Of a DNA stretch of 64,000 nt, positions 34,119 through 45,545 are shown one piece after another. A model generated the notes under the pieces. That model was not told where the DNA came from, searched no databases, and was given only the letters and a program-made list of their open reading frames with translations. Location of the stretch: assembly GCF_024868665.1 (NCBI RefSeq), contig NC_079893.1, forward strand, positions 8,313,382 to 8,377,381, given 5' to 3'. The translations under genes were made by a program, and so were the position numbers. Within the stretch, counting starts at the first letter, position 1. The number at the start of each line of letters is the position of its first letter. Origin of the DNA: Triplophysa rosa. Its lineage: Eukaryota > Chordata > Actinopteri > Cypriniformes > Nemacheilidae.

Positions 34119-35340
34119 GAGGAACATTTGTTCTTTCTCACCTTGGTAGGAGGATTTGGCTTGGTAATACATATAGGGTATTAGTTAAATAGACATGGAA
34201 GGTTCACAGCAGGGGCTCAGTAACTACAAATTAGTTTGAAATAAACGTTTTAATTCGGTTGCACCTTTTTTGAGGCAAGATTTAGCCTGCAAATTCTAAT
34301 CTCGTCGTAAAGTACAGTAATATGTAGTCGGATAAGATACGGTTTAACTTTACTGATCTAAATAAGTCGCCTACAAATGATGAAACTCTAGCAGTGTTAA
34401 ATTGTGCATTTTAGTGTTATTTTGTTATCGTTGATGTTTAAAAATCTTTCTTTGAAGTTTCATAAATGTCATTTTCAGTGTGTTAATAATAACTAAATAT
34501 CTCAAATTAATACAGGGCTACAGATAAAATGTAAGTGTGAATGAAAACATCATCATACTGAGTATGTCTATCAGGTTAAATATGATGTTATTGAAGTAAT
34601 TCTACAGTCTGCCAACCACGATTACTGGTAAATATTAGTTTATTCATGATGTTAATTCACCTTTTAGGATAAAAAAAAGATGTGGTGCAGTTCCTACAGA
34701 CAGCACACACAAACATTTGAACAAAATACAACCAAAAGAACATTTATAACCGAATCAAAAATTTAAATGAATTTCATTAAGATTAAATTACACATGTAAG
34801 ATTTAAAAATGAAATAAATACAAATGATACCGGAAGTACTTCTGGACCAGTGTTTACTTCTTGCCAAGTGGTCTATAGGCAGTTTATGCGGGCAGTAACC
34901 GCAAACCTCAGATCCTTGCATTTACAATATGTCATCACTTCTTCTCTCAGCCCTCTGCATCATTCTGTCTATCACTCTTTGCTGACTGTTCAACTCAACA
35001 TGCTAACTGTTTCTATGCTGCATTGAGCCAATATAATCCTATTGATTTCATACAAGCCACAGCATGAGACACACTAAAATTCACACACGATATAACAAAA
35101 TCAAAGAGTAATACAGAAAATGATTGATAAGAAAATCATGTTTTAAAGATGAGCTAAACAAGATGACGGCTAAATGAGCCAAACCAGCTGACAGTCCTGT
35201 CAATGTACGTTTTACATTAGACTATAGATGAAGAAGCATATAATGAATTTTTTATGTGATCTTGTGAAGAACCTGTGGCATTGACACGCTGTAATACATG
35301 TCATGTATGTTAAATCTCTTGATCTCAGGGTAACATCTCA
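34119..35340. other. intronic sequence, nothing recognised
   Basis: About 1.2 kb with no recognised feature. Confidence 0.35.
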
Positions 35341-35477
35341 TTAAAGGGACAACTTACCCAAAATGACAATTCTCTCATCATTTGCTCACCCTATGTCGTT
35401 CCAAGCCTTTTTTGCTTGTGTGAATACTGTAAACGATGACAAAAATGTTTTTCTTGTTAGTTAAATTATTCCTTTAA
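35341..35477 (+). mobile_element. Angel-type MITE, internally deleted (137 bp)
   Basis: TTAAAGGGACAACTTACCC to AAATTATTCCTTTAA, both ends with TTAA, and only the first core block between them. Confidence 0.65.
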
Positions 35478-36444
35478 ATCTGAAGGAATTTCTATTGTCG
35501 AAAAATGAACAGAATTGAAAAAAATATGAGCCAAGGAAATAGCTCCGCCCCTAATTTACACCATTCGTCAATGTTTTTATGCAGGGCTAGATGGTTCAGT
35601 CAAAGTCGTAATTATTTTCGAAGGAAACTAACCTAAAGGGGCCTACTTGTCTCTGCATCTTAGGTTTGGAAAACATTTTAACCGATAAAATTACACACCT
35701 TACCTATACTGCAATTAAAGTATACAAACTTATACAAATTTATGCAGCTTTATTATACAGTATAAATATTCATCATAGAAACACTTACTGTAAACATACC
35801 CACCAGGTTCAACTGCAATGCACAAACCAAACAAATCACAACGAACAAACAATCTTGGCATTTTACAGGCACACATTCTGGTTAATAGCAAGCAAGCTTT
35901 TAATAGATTCAAGTCGCCGTGTGGCTTTACAGCAACATAAAATAATGTACTGTATCATGTTCCCAACGGTGTTCGTCACGCTATCGGCTAGATCTTCACT
36001 CTGAGTCTGATCCCAGCATGAGCACGCCGCAGGGACTGTTTGTCACTGTATTACTGATCAGACCCCTCCTCTTTAATACGGCTTAACTTTCTGTATTGAT
36101 CTACATATACACGCCTCACCAATGAAACCAGGACGCTGTAAGGAATGGTCTACATAAAATCTTTTCATGTTCTAAGTTTGCTTGAGAGGGCTATGATTCA
36201 GGAGGTGGAACATGCTGAATTGTTGCCACATCATCCATATGAACAAACTGGGAGATCTGGGGCACTTATTTATAATGGGAGAGCAAGCATACTCAAGTTA
36301 TAGGCTGGGAACATAATGTCTCATTTTCAGTACAAATATCAAGCAAAATGACTTTTGAAAATATTTGTGTAAAAAAATTGCACCTAATGAAGAAGTAAAC
36401 TTAATTCAAGTATTCATATATATATATATATGGGTCAAAGACAG
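35478..36444. other. intronic sequence, nothing recognised; TA run at 36414-36431
   Basis: A plus-strand ORF at 35666-36004 (112 codons) has no recognisable domain and an AT-driven composition. Confidence 0.35.
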
Positions 36445-36757
36445 TAAAGGGATATGTCACCGGCAAATCAAAATTTCCAAACTTTTACTCACCCTCAAGG
36501 CATCCTAACCGAATATTGTTTTCATCTCGAAGAATAATGCAGTCGAAGTTATAATACCACGTATCATTTTACTTCCAAGCGGTAAAATGGGAGTGAATGG
36601 GCGTCGACTTTTTGAAGCTCCAAAAAGTGCATCCATTGATCAAAGAACTGCTCGACACGGCTCTGTGGTCTTAACAAAATTCTTCCGAAGCGAATCAATG
36701 CATTTGTTTAAGAGAAATATCCATATTGACAGCGATATTAACATTGATGTCTAGCTT
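36445..36757 (+). mobile_element. MITE of the GGCAAATCAAAATTTCC family, right end lost
   Basis: AGGGATATGTCACCGGCAAA, TTACTCACCCTCAAGGCATC, a GCTCCAAAAAGTGCATCCAT block and ATATCCATATTGACAGCGAT. This is a known-looking teleost repeat; a fragment recurs at 56085-56230. Confidence 0.6.
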
Positions 36758-36860
36758 CTAGGGGTGTAACGGTTCTCGGTAAAAAATTTAAACGCACGAT
36801 TCTCCACCAACTGTTCGGCACTCGGTCCAACGAGCTTGGAACGCGGCTCATCTTAAATAT
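36758..36860 (+). mobile_element. hAT MITE 5' fragment
   Basis: TAGGGGTGTAACGGTTCTCG followed by GCACGATTCTCCACC. The left terminus is similar to the 28914 element. The right end was not found. Confidence 0.45.
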
Positions 36861-37242
36861 GACGACGCATTATAATATAGTTCGTTAAAAATTATAATGC
36901 GTTAAACAGACTGACAAAGTTCAGCTAATGTATGTTTGTCGATGGATACACATTTAATACCTACAACAAATCAAATAATGTAGAAAAATTTCAATAGGAT
37001 TGACGTATGCTGTAATATGACCAGTCATTTATGCTTTCATCACCCGGGTGTTATGAGCACGCGAGTGCAGGTGAGACCTGAACAGCACATGTTGCTATTT
37101 AAACTACACTCATTCAAGCCTTGCCAATTAAAACATTTAAGTGCAAGATGATGCACAAGAAAACTCGCTTGCGCGCTGTGAGAAGATCCAAAGCGCGCAT
37201 AAGGAAAGTCTCAGACATGGCGCAAATATTGAGTTGTGCCAA

Positions 37243-38529
37243 ACCAGTGGTGGTCTTGCAGACCAGGAGCAGAGTCTTGAATTTGATTCGAGCGACTATA
37301 GGGAGCCAATGTAACTTAAAAAAGAGAGGAGTGACGTGCGCTCTCTTCGGTTCATTGAAGACCACTCTTGCAGCTGCATTCTGGATCATCTGTAGAGGTT
37401 TGGTTGTGCAAGCTGGAAGTCCAGCCAGTAGCACATTGCAGTAGTCCAGTCTGGACAGAACAAGAGCCTGGACTAGGACTTGCGTAGCATGCTCGGATAG
37501 GAAAGGTCTAATTTTCCTAATATTGTAGAGGATGAATCTACAGGACCGGGTGGTGCTGGCAACCTGATCAGTGAAGTTAAGCTGATCGTCGATCACCACT
37601 CCCAGGTTTCTGGCCGTTCTGGAAGATGTGATGGTTGATGAGCCCATTTGAATGGAGAAGTTGTGATGAATCTTTGTGTCAGCCGGGATTACAAGCAGTT
37701 CTGTTTTAGCAAGGTTCAGCTGCAGGTGATGGTCGTTCATCCAGAGCGAAATTTCGGCTAGGCATGCTGAAATGCGTGCAGAAACAGTCGGATCATCAAG
37801 CTGAGATGACAGGTGGAGTTGTGTATCATCCGCATAGCAGTGATAGGAAAAGCCATGATTCCTAATGACAGAGCCAAGGGATGTCATGTATATAGAAAAT
37901 AGCAACAGACCAAGCACTGAGCCCTGAGGCACCCCTGTGTCGAGATGTTGGGACTCAGAGACCTCTCCCCTCCAGGATACTCTAAATGACCTACCTCTGA
38001 GGTAAGACCTGAACCATTGTAGCACCACTCCAGAGACACCCATAGCCTTGAGGGTCGACAGGAGTATGTGGTGGTTAATGGTGTCAAAGGCAGCAGATAG
38101 ATCCAGTAGGATAAGTACAGATGAGTTAGAGGTGGCTCTTGCCAGTCTCAGGGCTTCAATGACAGAGAGCAGCGCAGTCTCAGTGGAATGACCGCTCTTA
38201 AAACCACACTGGTTGCTGTCCAGGAGGTTGTTCTGGGTGAGAAAGGATGAGAGCTGGTTACATACCACACTTTCAAGAGTTTTAGCAATGAAGGGGAGGA
38301 GTGATACCAGTCTGTAGTTCTCTAACAGTGCAGGATTGCACTGTTGTGGGTTTCTTCAGTAGCGGGGTAATATGGGCCTCTTTGAAGATTGTGGGAAATG
38401 TACCAGCGGTGAGAGACGAGTTGATAATGTGGGTCAGAGCAGGAACAACCGATGGAGAGATGGCCTGGAGGAGATGAGCGGGGATGGGATCTAGCGGGCA
38501 GGTAGTTGGGTGGTTATAAGACATGACCT
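37243..38529 (-). pseudogene. L2-like LINE reverse transcriptase, internal fragment (copy B)
   Basis: Minus strand: MSYNHPTTCPLDPIPAHLLQ starts the fragment. A frameshift near 38340 interrupts the palm, and then a 384-codon frame (38268-37114) carries NQCGFKSGHSTETALL, LDLSAAFDTINHHILL, GVPQGS, YADDTQLHL and the thumb with LGVVIDDQLNF and IQNAAARVVFNEPKRAHV. The LINE part stops at TTTGLA; the remaining codons to 37114 are unrelated flank. Compared with copy A it is intact at the 4-nt deletion site. Both ends are truncated and there is no A-rich tail, so it is not a simple 5'-truncated insertion. Confidence 0.88.
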
Positions 38530-39261
38530 TAATAAGGGAGCATATTACATTTTATTGTGCTTTAAATGAGATAAAAAATCTTATTGACAAATGGGCAAAA
38601 CCTAGGATAGTGGCAAATTAAAAAAAAGTAAAATTACAACTAATTAGCATTTGGGGTGAAAGTAATTAGTCTTTTAATGTGTCATAAATTGATTTTTGTT
38701 GTAAATATGCCTGACAAGACTGATACACTGAAAGACATTTTAGTGGGAGTCTTCTGTAAATCAGGGAAAAACGTATGATAGTTATTTCTTGCTCAGAAAA
38801 AAAAAATATATATACATATTTAAAACATACTAAAGTGGTGAGAGAAATAAGAAATGGTACCACAATGAGGTTCGATTTAAACCTGTATTTCCCACATGAG
38901 CACCAGGGATCAACATGTTAGGAATATGTAATAACTATAGGCTAGTAGTTCTCATCTTGTGAGTCATGATGCAAAAATGGGTCACAAGTCTGTTACAACT
39001 AGAGCTTTAGGTTATAGAGAAGTCTCTAAAGGCCTGTTCACATCAAGAACGATAACTATAAAGACAGCTATAACAATAACTAGATTAGCATCCACACCAT
39101 TGACTGGCTATCAATGTTCACTGTTCATGAGGAAATGAATCTCAGCAATTTCTTTCCTTCGTATTGATTGTTGACTGTTGTGGACTCTGGCTATTCTCTT
39201 AAATTTAGAATGTTTGTATCTTTTATCTTTAGAATAATCTTTATCTTACAGTTATAAGACC
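38530..39261. other. intronic sequence with a degenerate MITE-like part
   Basis: 39026-39100 (GGCCTGTTCACATCAAGAAC, GATAACTATAAAGA) resembles the start of a teleost MITE rich in GATAACTATA motifs. The rest is unrecognised. Confidence 0.3.
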
Positions 39262-40329
39262 TTAAAGGGGACATTTCATGAAAATCTGACTTTTTCAATG
39301 TTTAAGTACTATAAACAGGTGTCTGGTGCATCTACCAACTCAGAAAACGTGAAAAAAGACAATCCAGTAACTTTGTTTACGTGAGCCTATCTCTGCAAGC
39401 ATGTGAGAAAACGAGCCGTTCAGATTTCGCTCGCTTTCTGACGTAGGTAGTCGTTCTTATTATAATATTACTGCCCCCTTTTCTGAACGTGTCCACCCAT
39501 GGCGCTGCCACCATTTTTGTTTTCGCAAGCGACATATCTGAATTAGTTCCGACACCATGGCAAAAGTAAGCAAAGCATGCTAAGTGTTCTGTTGTTGGCT
39601 GCACAGAGCAGCACAGAACACTGTTCCCAGCCTGACAGGAGAGCAATGGATTTATTTTGTTTTCAATGGAAATCCACCAGACTGAACGAGGCAAAGCTGC
39701 AAATAAAGACATTGTAAGTACAGTTATTTTTAAGTAAGACCTCAGGGACCTGAGGCAACTTAAAAGTAGGTAAAACGTCATTGTGAAACGTTTGTCCGTT
39801 CACGCAAAGAAAGCAATGTGTATGGCTTGTAAACACGCAACGGGATTGTCCTGTGTAACGTTACTTTCACTTAGAGAAAACGCGATGCGTTTGTCTTGAG
39901 TATCTTCACTTATAGAAAGCAGTGTGTATGGTCTGTAAACCCGCGACAGGTTTGTCATGTGTAATTTCGCATGTAGAAAACATGACGCCTTTGTTAGGAG
40001 TCTGTTCGCTTTTAGAAAACAATGTGTTTGGTGTTTAAAGACGGAAACAGCGTTTCTCATTCGCTTTATGTGACCCTTCTTTTGTCGATGGAAGCACAGG
40101 CTCACAACCCTGGCTGAGTTTTCTATGAAAAGGGGGCGGAGACTAGCAGCTCATATGCACTTAAAGAGACACACATGTGTTTCTCCTCACATGCAAAACT
40201 GGGCAATTAAGGCATGGTATAATAAAAGATCTGCGGTGTATTTTGAGGTGAAACTTCACAGACACATTCTGTGGACCCCTAAGATTTATATTACATTTGT
40301 GTAAAAGTAGAAAGAAACCTCTCCTTTAA
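39262..40329 (+). mobile_element. Kolobok-like THAP transposon, TTAA to TTAA, internally deleted (copy 1)
   Basis: Left TTAAAGGGGACATTTCATGA and right AAACCTCTCCTTTAA are imperfect inverse ends, both with TTAA. At 39557 an ATG opens MAKVS. A one-base shift later the frame reads KHAKCSVVGCTEQHRTLF, the start of a THAP-type C2CH finger (C-x4-C spacing), and then a stop. The rest is noncoding, including a direct repeat of about 100 bp (39813-40045). TTAA target choice together with THAP points to Kolobok rather than P, by family knowledge. The element is incapable of transposition alone. Confidence 0.75.
39813..40045. repeat. ~100-bp imperfect tandem repeat inside the THAP element
   Basis: GCAATGTGTATGGCTTGTAA (39813), GCAGTGTGTATGGTCTGTAA (39919) and ACAATGTGTTTGGTGTTTAA (40019) start successive units of about 106 and 100 bp. 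Each contains TAGAAA-ended sub-blocks. Confidence 0.7.
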
Positions 40330-41123
40330 GAGTATGTTCATCGTGACACAAAAATGCTACCCCATCAGAAAGATTTGAAATGATTTAATCCCCAAGACAT
40401 GTATGTTAGTGGTCATGTGTCTAGAATAAGGTTGAGTCAGATTCAGAAGCATTAAAAAAAAACTCAAACACTCAATACATTCCAAAATTGTGGAAAAGTG
40501 GAGAATGACTGTCAGAATAAAATCACTACAGAGACAGGTGAGGCAATTAGTACCCAAACAAACCCAACAGTAACAGCTGCACACTTCCTTCATTAACTAA
40601 GGACAGTATTCATAAACCTACAGCACTGTATAGAAAATGCTGAGCAGGGTATTGCAAAATGGAAATCATTGCTTTTCATAAAGAATGCTGGCACCCAAGT
40701 TTGTCAATCACTGTAATCTGAGTGTGTGTTAAGAAAACTCAACAGCAACAATGGAAATGAGAAAATGTTAAAATCCTGACCATATGAAATGTTGAGACAC
40801 GGTATAAATATACATTTTATGGATGACATTCTCGCCATATCAATATCTTGACATGTGTCTAGTTGATGTTTGGATACAGCAAATAAATCAGGATATAATT
40901 GGAATACCTGACATACATAAACTTGAGTCATATTAGTTAGGCAGTATGCAGTAAATACTTATGCCAAAATATTCTGTATAAAACAGGGCATTGTTTCCAA
41001 CAATGCAACGCATTTGACTTCGACCAAATGTAACAAATGAAACGTCAGTGATTTTTTATTATCTCCTGACTTACTGATTCATTATCTGATCGTTGACAGC
41101 CAAGACTTGGCTGACAGGTTCAA
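40330..41123. other. intronic sequence, nothing recognised
   Basis: About 0.8 kb with no recognised feature. Confidence 0.35.
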
Positions 41124-41526
41124 AACATGTCCAGTGTATGAAATGTAGCGGCATCCAGTGGTGAGGTTGCGAATTGCAACCAACAGCTCTCTCCCCCTCC
41201 CCCTCCCTTTCGAATCATCACGGCGGCTGTGACAGGGCTAAGATGTTATCACGGTTTCGCTTCTTTGCCAAAGGACATAACATATTTGTGAAACGAGATC
41301 TGTAGAGTATTTTGTCCATTCAGGGCTACTGTAGAAGCAACATGGCGAATTCCATGTAAGGGGACCCATGGTGAATGTAGATAGAAATAGCTAATTTTAA
41401 GGTAATAAAAACATAACGTTTCATTATGTAAGATCTTTATACACCTCTGAAGACATAGCTGTGTATATTATATTGTATTTCTGTCAATCGACCCCCCCCC
41501 AAAAAAAATACACACAGCACCTTTAA
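41124..41526 (+). mobile_element. 400-bp TTAA MITE (family M), copy 2
   Basis: Same interior as 2147-2550 (GGTGAGGTTGCGAATTGCAA, AGGGCTACTGTAGAAGCAAC, a GGGGACCC box, ACACCTCTGAAGACATAGCT). The right end ACACAGCACCTTTAA is intact. The left TTAA has decayed. A C8A8 run lies at about 41492-41508. Confidence 0.75.
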
Positions 41527-41639
41527 GACTTTGGATTAAAAATGCTTTTTGATTTCCAAGATAAAGTGCCACTTGCTGAATTAAGCACACAATGTAAAAT
41601 CAGAAAAATTATGAATACTACTGTTAAGATATTAACCCC

Positions 41640-41850
41640 AGCATATAGACCCCTTTCTCGCTTACGTCACGGCACTAGCTGGAGGCAAAACAAAGGGAAA
41701 ACTGGAGGCGGCCAATACAAACCAGCACAGATTCGGCTACATAAGGAGTTTAAAATATCATCTTGTTGTGTTGTTTAGTGCCACAATCAACAGAATACAG
41801 TCTCCAATTTGATATTTTAACACATTCCCCTGCCATTGTCAAACAAAAAC
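41640..41850 (+). pseudogene. THAP-type zinc-finger relic from a DNA transposon
   Basis: From 41758 the plus strand reads SSCCVV, a stop, CHNQQNTVSNLIF, a stop, HIP. This matches the THAP pattern C-C-V-V-x-C-H-N...F-x-x-I-P in order and spacing, with two stops. The upstream GACCCCTTTCTCGCTTACGT resembles the leader of a teleost THAP-bearing element. It is unlike the 39.5-kb THAP relic in sequence, so a different family. Whether it began as a host THAP gene or a transposase cannot be told, but a transposon is likelier. Confidence 0.45.
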
Positions 41851-43829
41851 ACTGACGACAGCTGTAGTTAAACACAATAAAATGAGCGGACTGAACAGAA
41901 ACGATCAATAAACATGCTTGCGTTTCATTTCATAACAGTTACCAAAGATTAAAAACCTGAACACAATGCCCAGAAGCAGCTTCAGTTATTTAATATAAAA
42001 TCTTGCATTTATTTGCAAGGAAGGATTGTCAATGCCAAAGGAACATTTTTAATAAATGTGAATTAATATTTTATTTTAATATTTAATTTTCAATATTTTA
42101 TCTTTAAACAAATAACAAATGTGAAGCTTCAAGATTTCTACCATACGCCTTTTTGAGTTGTGTCTCATTCCCACATTAGAGTTTACTTATTCTATCTCAA
42201 GAAAGCAGAATTGTTACTTTTGTCCTGAGAACAATGAAGGTGTAGATCTGGAGAAAGTAAATCTTTAAAGGCCATCTTTGTCAAGCTTGCGCATCACTTT
42301 CAAAATCATTCAAATTTACAGATTATTTGGATTTATCGTTTTAATTATGTAAGATTTTCCGCCCAAGCTATAATTCTCTTTTGTCCTGCCGACACACTCT
42401 TATAACCTTTAACATTTACCTTCCAAGTCCAGGTTCTACCCTGGGCCTGCTAGCTAAACACCCAGCGGCTAGCCTGCCCTTTTACACATGCTACATAGCC
42501 CTTGGCTAAATGTCATTAGTCAGCGATGAGGATCAAAGATAAAATGGACCACAGGCACACCTAATGTCATCGTGTAGCATTCAATAAAACCGTGTCCGTT
42601 TTTAATTAATTTCGTTAATCGAGAGGGTAGAGTTCATCCTGCGTCCGGGTTGGCATTAACGTCCGTATCGGTGGTTTATTTTATGAATTTGACATCAGAT
42701 TTTTTAAGATTTAATTGGTACTACCAATGTTTATTTGCTTAATTAACTGAGGGTAGTTGTCATAGTGACCCCAATTAGTTACATCCTATAATAGTTTTTC
42801 CATCAAACTCTAATGCGCTGCCTTAACAAGGGCCGCCGTCTCCAAGGGCTTTTAACGCATCAAGTCTATACGAAACATTTGAAGTCATAAAACAGTAATG
42901 CAGAGGAAACTCAGCGCGCCCACTGTGAATTATATTACATGTCACTAGCGGTTGATGCAATCTCTGCATCTGTCGAATTGCATCACGTCGCTATCATACG
43001 ACCTCGTAAACACACAGCCCCATGCAGACAAACAATAATAATGTGTTTTGACAGGACAGATTGTGCGACACTAATATAAATAAAGGGACTATCACTCTTT
43101 GTTACGCTTGCAGCTCCCTGATGACACATCTGTCTTGTGCTTAGATGTTGGGTTGGGTTTGATCTAGCCAATCGCAGCTCAGTCGTGGCGAAAACGTGAC
43201 GTAATGCAAACACGTCGGATTTGGGGGATAAAGCTTGCGCATCCAGCCAATCACAGAGAGAGATGGAGATGGACGAGCTTGCAAGGTGCCCACATTTTTG
43301 TGTTTGTGTGTGAGAGACACAGAGAGAGAATAATTAATGTTCTCCGTCATTCTCAGTTCCTGAAGGCCTGAACAGTCTCCACATTTTATCATCCTGAAAT
43401 GTTGTTAAATGTTAATGGAAACCTATTTTTACACGGGCCATTCCAACACACTCCAAACCCCTCCTTGTCCTGGTCTGAATAAAACATTAATACCAATATG
43501 CTTTTGAATACATCTGAAGCCCTTGGACTAGCTTCTGTCTTCCTGAGAACTCATGACTTGTGTTATGACATTCAAAGAAGCGTGGACTTGAGTCGAGCTG
43601 GACAATTACTCATCGTGATCGCGATCTCGATTCAAACGCCCATGCAATTTTATTCTCATGACATCAATTCAGTGCATACTTAACACACTGTACAGTAGTG
43701 CATACATTTGATAGTGTAACTCAACTACCACGGTAAAAAGTTTGAAAAACAATTTAAACAACAAAATCATGCACTGGTAAAACCTACTATAATAAAATTA
43801 CATATTATTTTGTTAGACTACATGGCTAC
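41851..43829. other. 2 kb of intron without recognised features
   Basis: A CG-containing part at 42820-43260 stands out in composition (CAAGGGCCGCCGTCTCCAAG, GTGGCGAAAACGTGACGTAA), but no exon or transposon could be assigned. A short GA run near 43253-43330. Confidence 0.35.
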
Positions 43830-44157
43830 TTAAAGGAATAGTTCAACTAAAAATGAAAATGATCATTTACTCTCCCTCAAGTTGTTCCAAACCTGCATAA
43901 ATTTAGTTGTCCTAAATTTAGATATTTTGAATAATGTTTGTAACCAAATGATTCTGGGGTATACTATTGACTACCATAGTAGGAAAAGAAAACTGCTATG
44001 GTTGTCAACAGTACCCCAGAACTGTTTGGCTTCTCACATTCTTTAAAATACATTCTTTCGCGTTAAACAGAAAAACAAAATTTTTACAGGTTTAGAACAA
44101 CCTGAGTGGGAGTACATTATGACAGAATTTTCGTTTTTTGGATGAACTATCCCTTCA
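43830..44157 (+). mobile_element. Angel-type MITE, TACCATAGTAGG subfamily
   Basis: TTAAAGGAATAGTTCAACTA to TTTTGGATGAACTATCCCTT. The middle differs from the 12702 type: TTCTGGGGTATACTATTGAC, CTACCATAGTAGG and inverse CTATGGTTGTCAACAGTACC. Confidence 0.75.
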
Positions 44158-45042
44158 AGAATAGACATCAGTTGTAGTTCTATCTACCAGTAGGGGCAAC
44201 CAGGACAACGCTAAACAACCCTGAGCCAAATCTGCTGACATAAGTGTCAACAAATGGTCAACAAACAAAGACAAGCAAAGCAGCTCCTGTAGGTTGCATG
44301 TACCGTATGTGGACTAGTTTTTTTTTCTTTTCTCTGTCATTACATTTGTTAAGGGTAAAAAGGGTGAGATTGCTGAGGGGAGGAGAACAAAAGAAAACAT
44401 TATATTCTTCCTACATCACACACAGTGAGGAAATAATGCCTACAATAGGAAACATTGTCTCATTTTAGCAACTCTCAACAAAGGCATTCTAGCAACAAGG
44501 CCACAAGGGAATACAATAGAGAGATAGAGATAATGATAGATAGTGAGTATGAAAGAGAGACTGTAGCGAGAATGGTTGTACAACATACACTAGAGGGAGT
44601 TACAGAGGTAGCGAGGTAAAAATAAACTTTTTGTCTTCTATAGTGATGTACTCTTGTGACCTGAGAAGGACGATTTTAAAACATGTGTGAGACCTTGGCA
44701 TTATTCACCAGGTGTGGCTCAGCATGAAAAATCCATACAAACAAACGAACATGAGCATGTACGTCATGCCTCTAATAAATTATCTTGTACTAGACATCCC
44801 TAAATTAGCTCTGCACAGTCCACATGACTTCACCATCAGAAGCAGGAGATATCATGACAAATACTGCATGTCCTAAATCTAGGAGGAAACAAGGAAACAA
44901 TCTTGCATGGATCAGCAAAGCATTAAAACTCAAGTCGTGTTGTAGACCTCTAGTTTTGATAGAGGACGAATGTGATGACATCATCGCACATCCCTGTGGG
45001 CCCCAGCCTTGGGCATGCTGATTTTCAGGCTTCTTAACTAGC
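44158..45042. other. intronic sequence, nothing recognised
   Basis: A GATA-like run near 44520-44545. No exon or transposon terminus. Confidence 0.35.
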
Positions 45043-45452
45043 TTAAAGGGATAGTTCACCCAAAAATGAAAATGCTGTCATTATTTACCCACCGTCAGGT
45101 TGTTTCAAACCTGTATAAATGTCTTTGTTCTGTTGAACACAATAAAAATATATTTGGAACAATATCAGCCATTTTCAGTTCTGGGACATCATCCACTACC
45201 ATAGTAGAAAAACAATTATTGTATATTTTTGTCCTGTTGAACACAAAATTAGACCTTTTGAAGAATTTAGGAAAACAAATAGTTCTGGGACACCTTTGAC
45301 TACCATTACATTTTTCCTACTTTGGTAGTCAATGAGCTGAACATTTCTAACATTCTTCCAAATATCTTTCTCTAATTTTTACAGGTGTGAAATCACATGA
45401 GCGTGAGTAAATGATGACAGAATTTTCATTTTTGGGTGAACTATCCCTTTAA
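45043..45452 (+). mobile_element. Angel-type MITE, TACCATAGTAG subfamily, full length
   Basis: TTAAAGGGATAGTTCACCCA to the perfect inverse TGGGTGAACTATCCCTTTAA (19 of 20 or better). 410 bp with ACTACCATAGTAG in the middle. The best-preserved copy in the window. Confidence 0.88.
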
Positions 45453-45545
45453 AGGGATATCTTCTTTTATGTTCCACAGACGAAAGAGTCCTATACAGAT
45501 TGTGAATAACATTAGGGTGACTGAATAATGGCAATGATAATGTTT
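45453..45545 (+). mobile_element. Angel-type MITE, right half, directly adjoining
   Basis: ATCTTCTTTTATGTTCCACA, GAAAGAGTCCTATACAGATT and AACATTAGGGTGACTGAATA. This is a right arm abutting the preceding copy, so one element inserted in or beside another. Confidence 0.6.
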
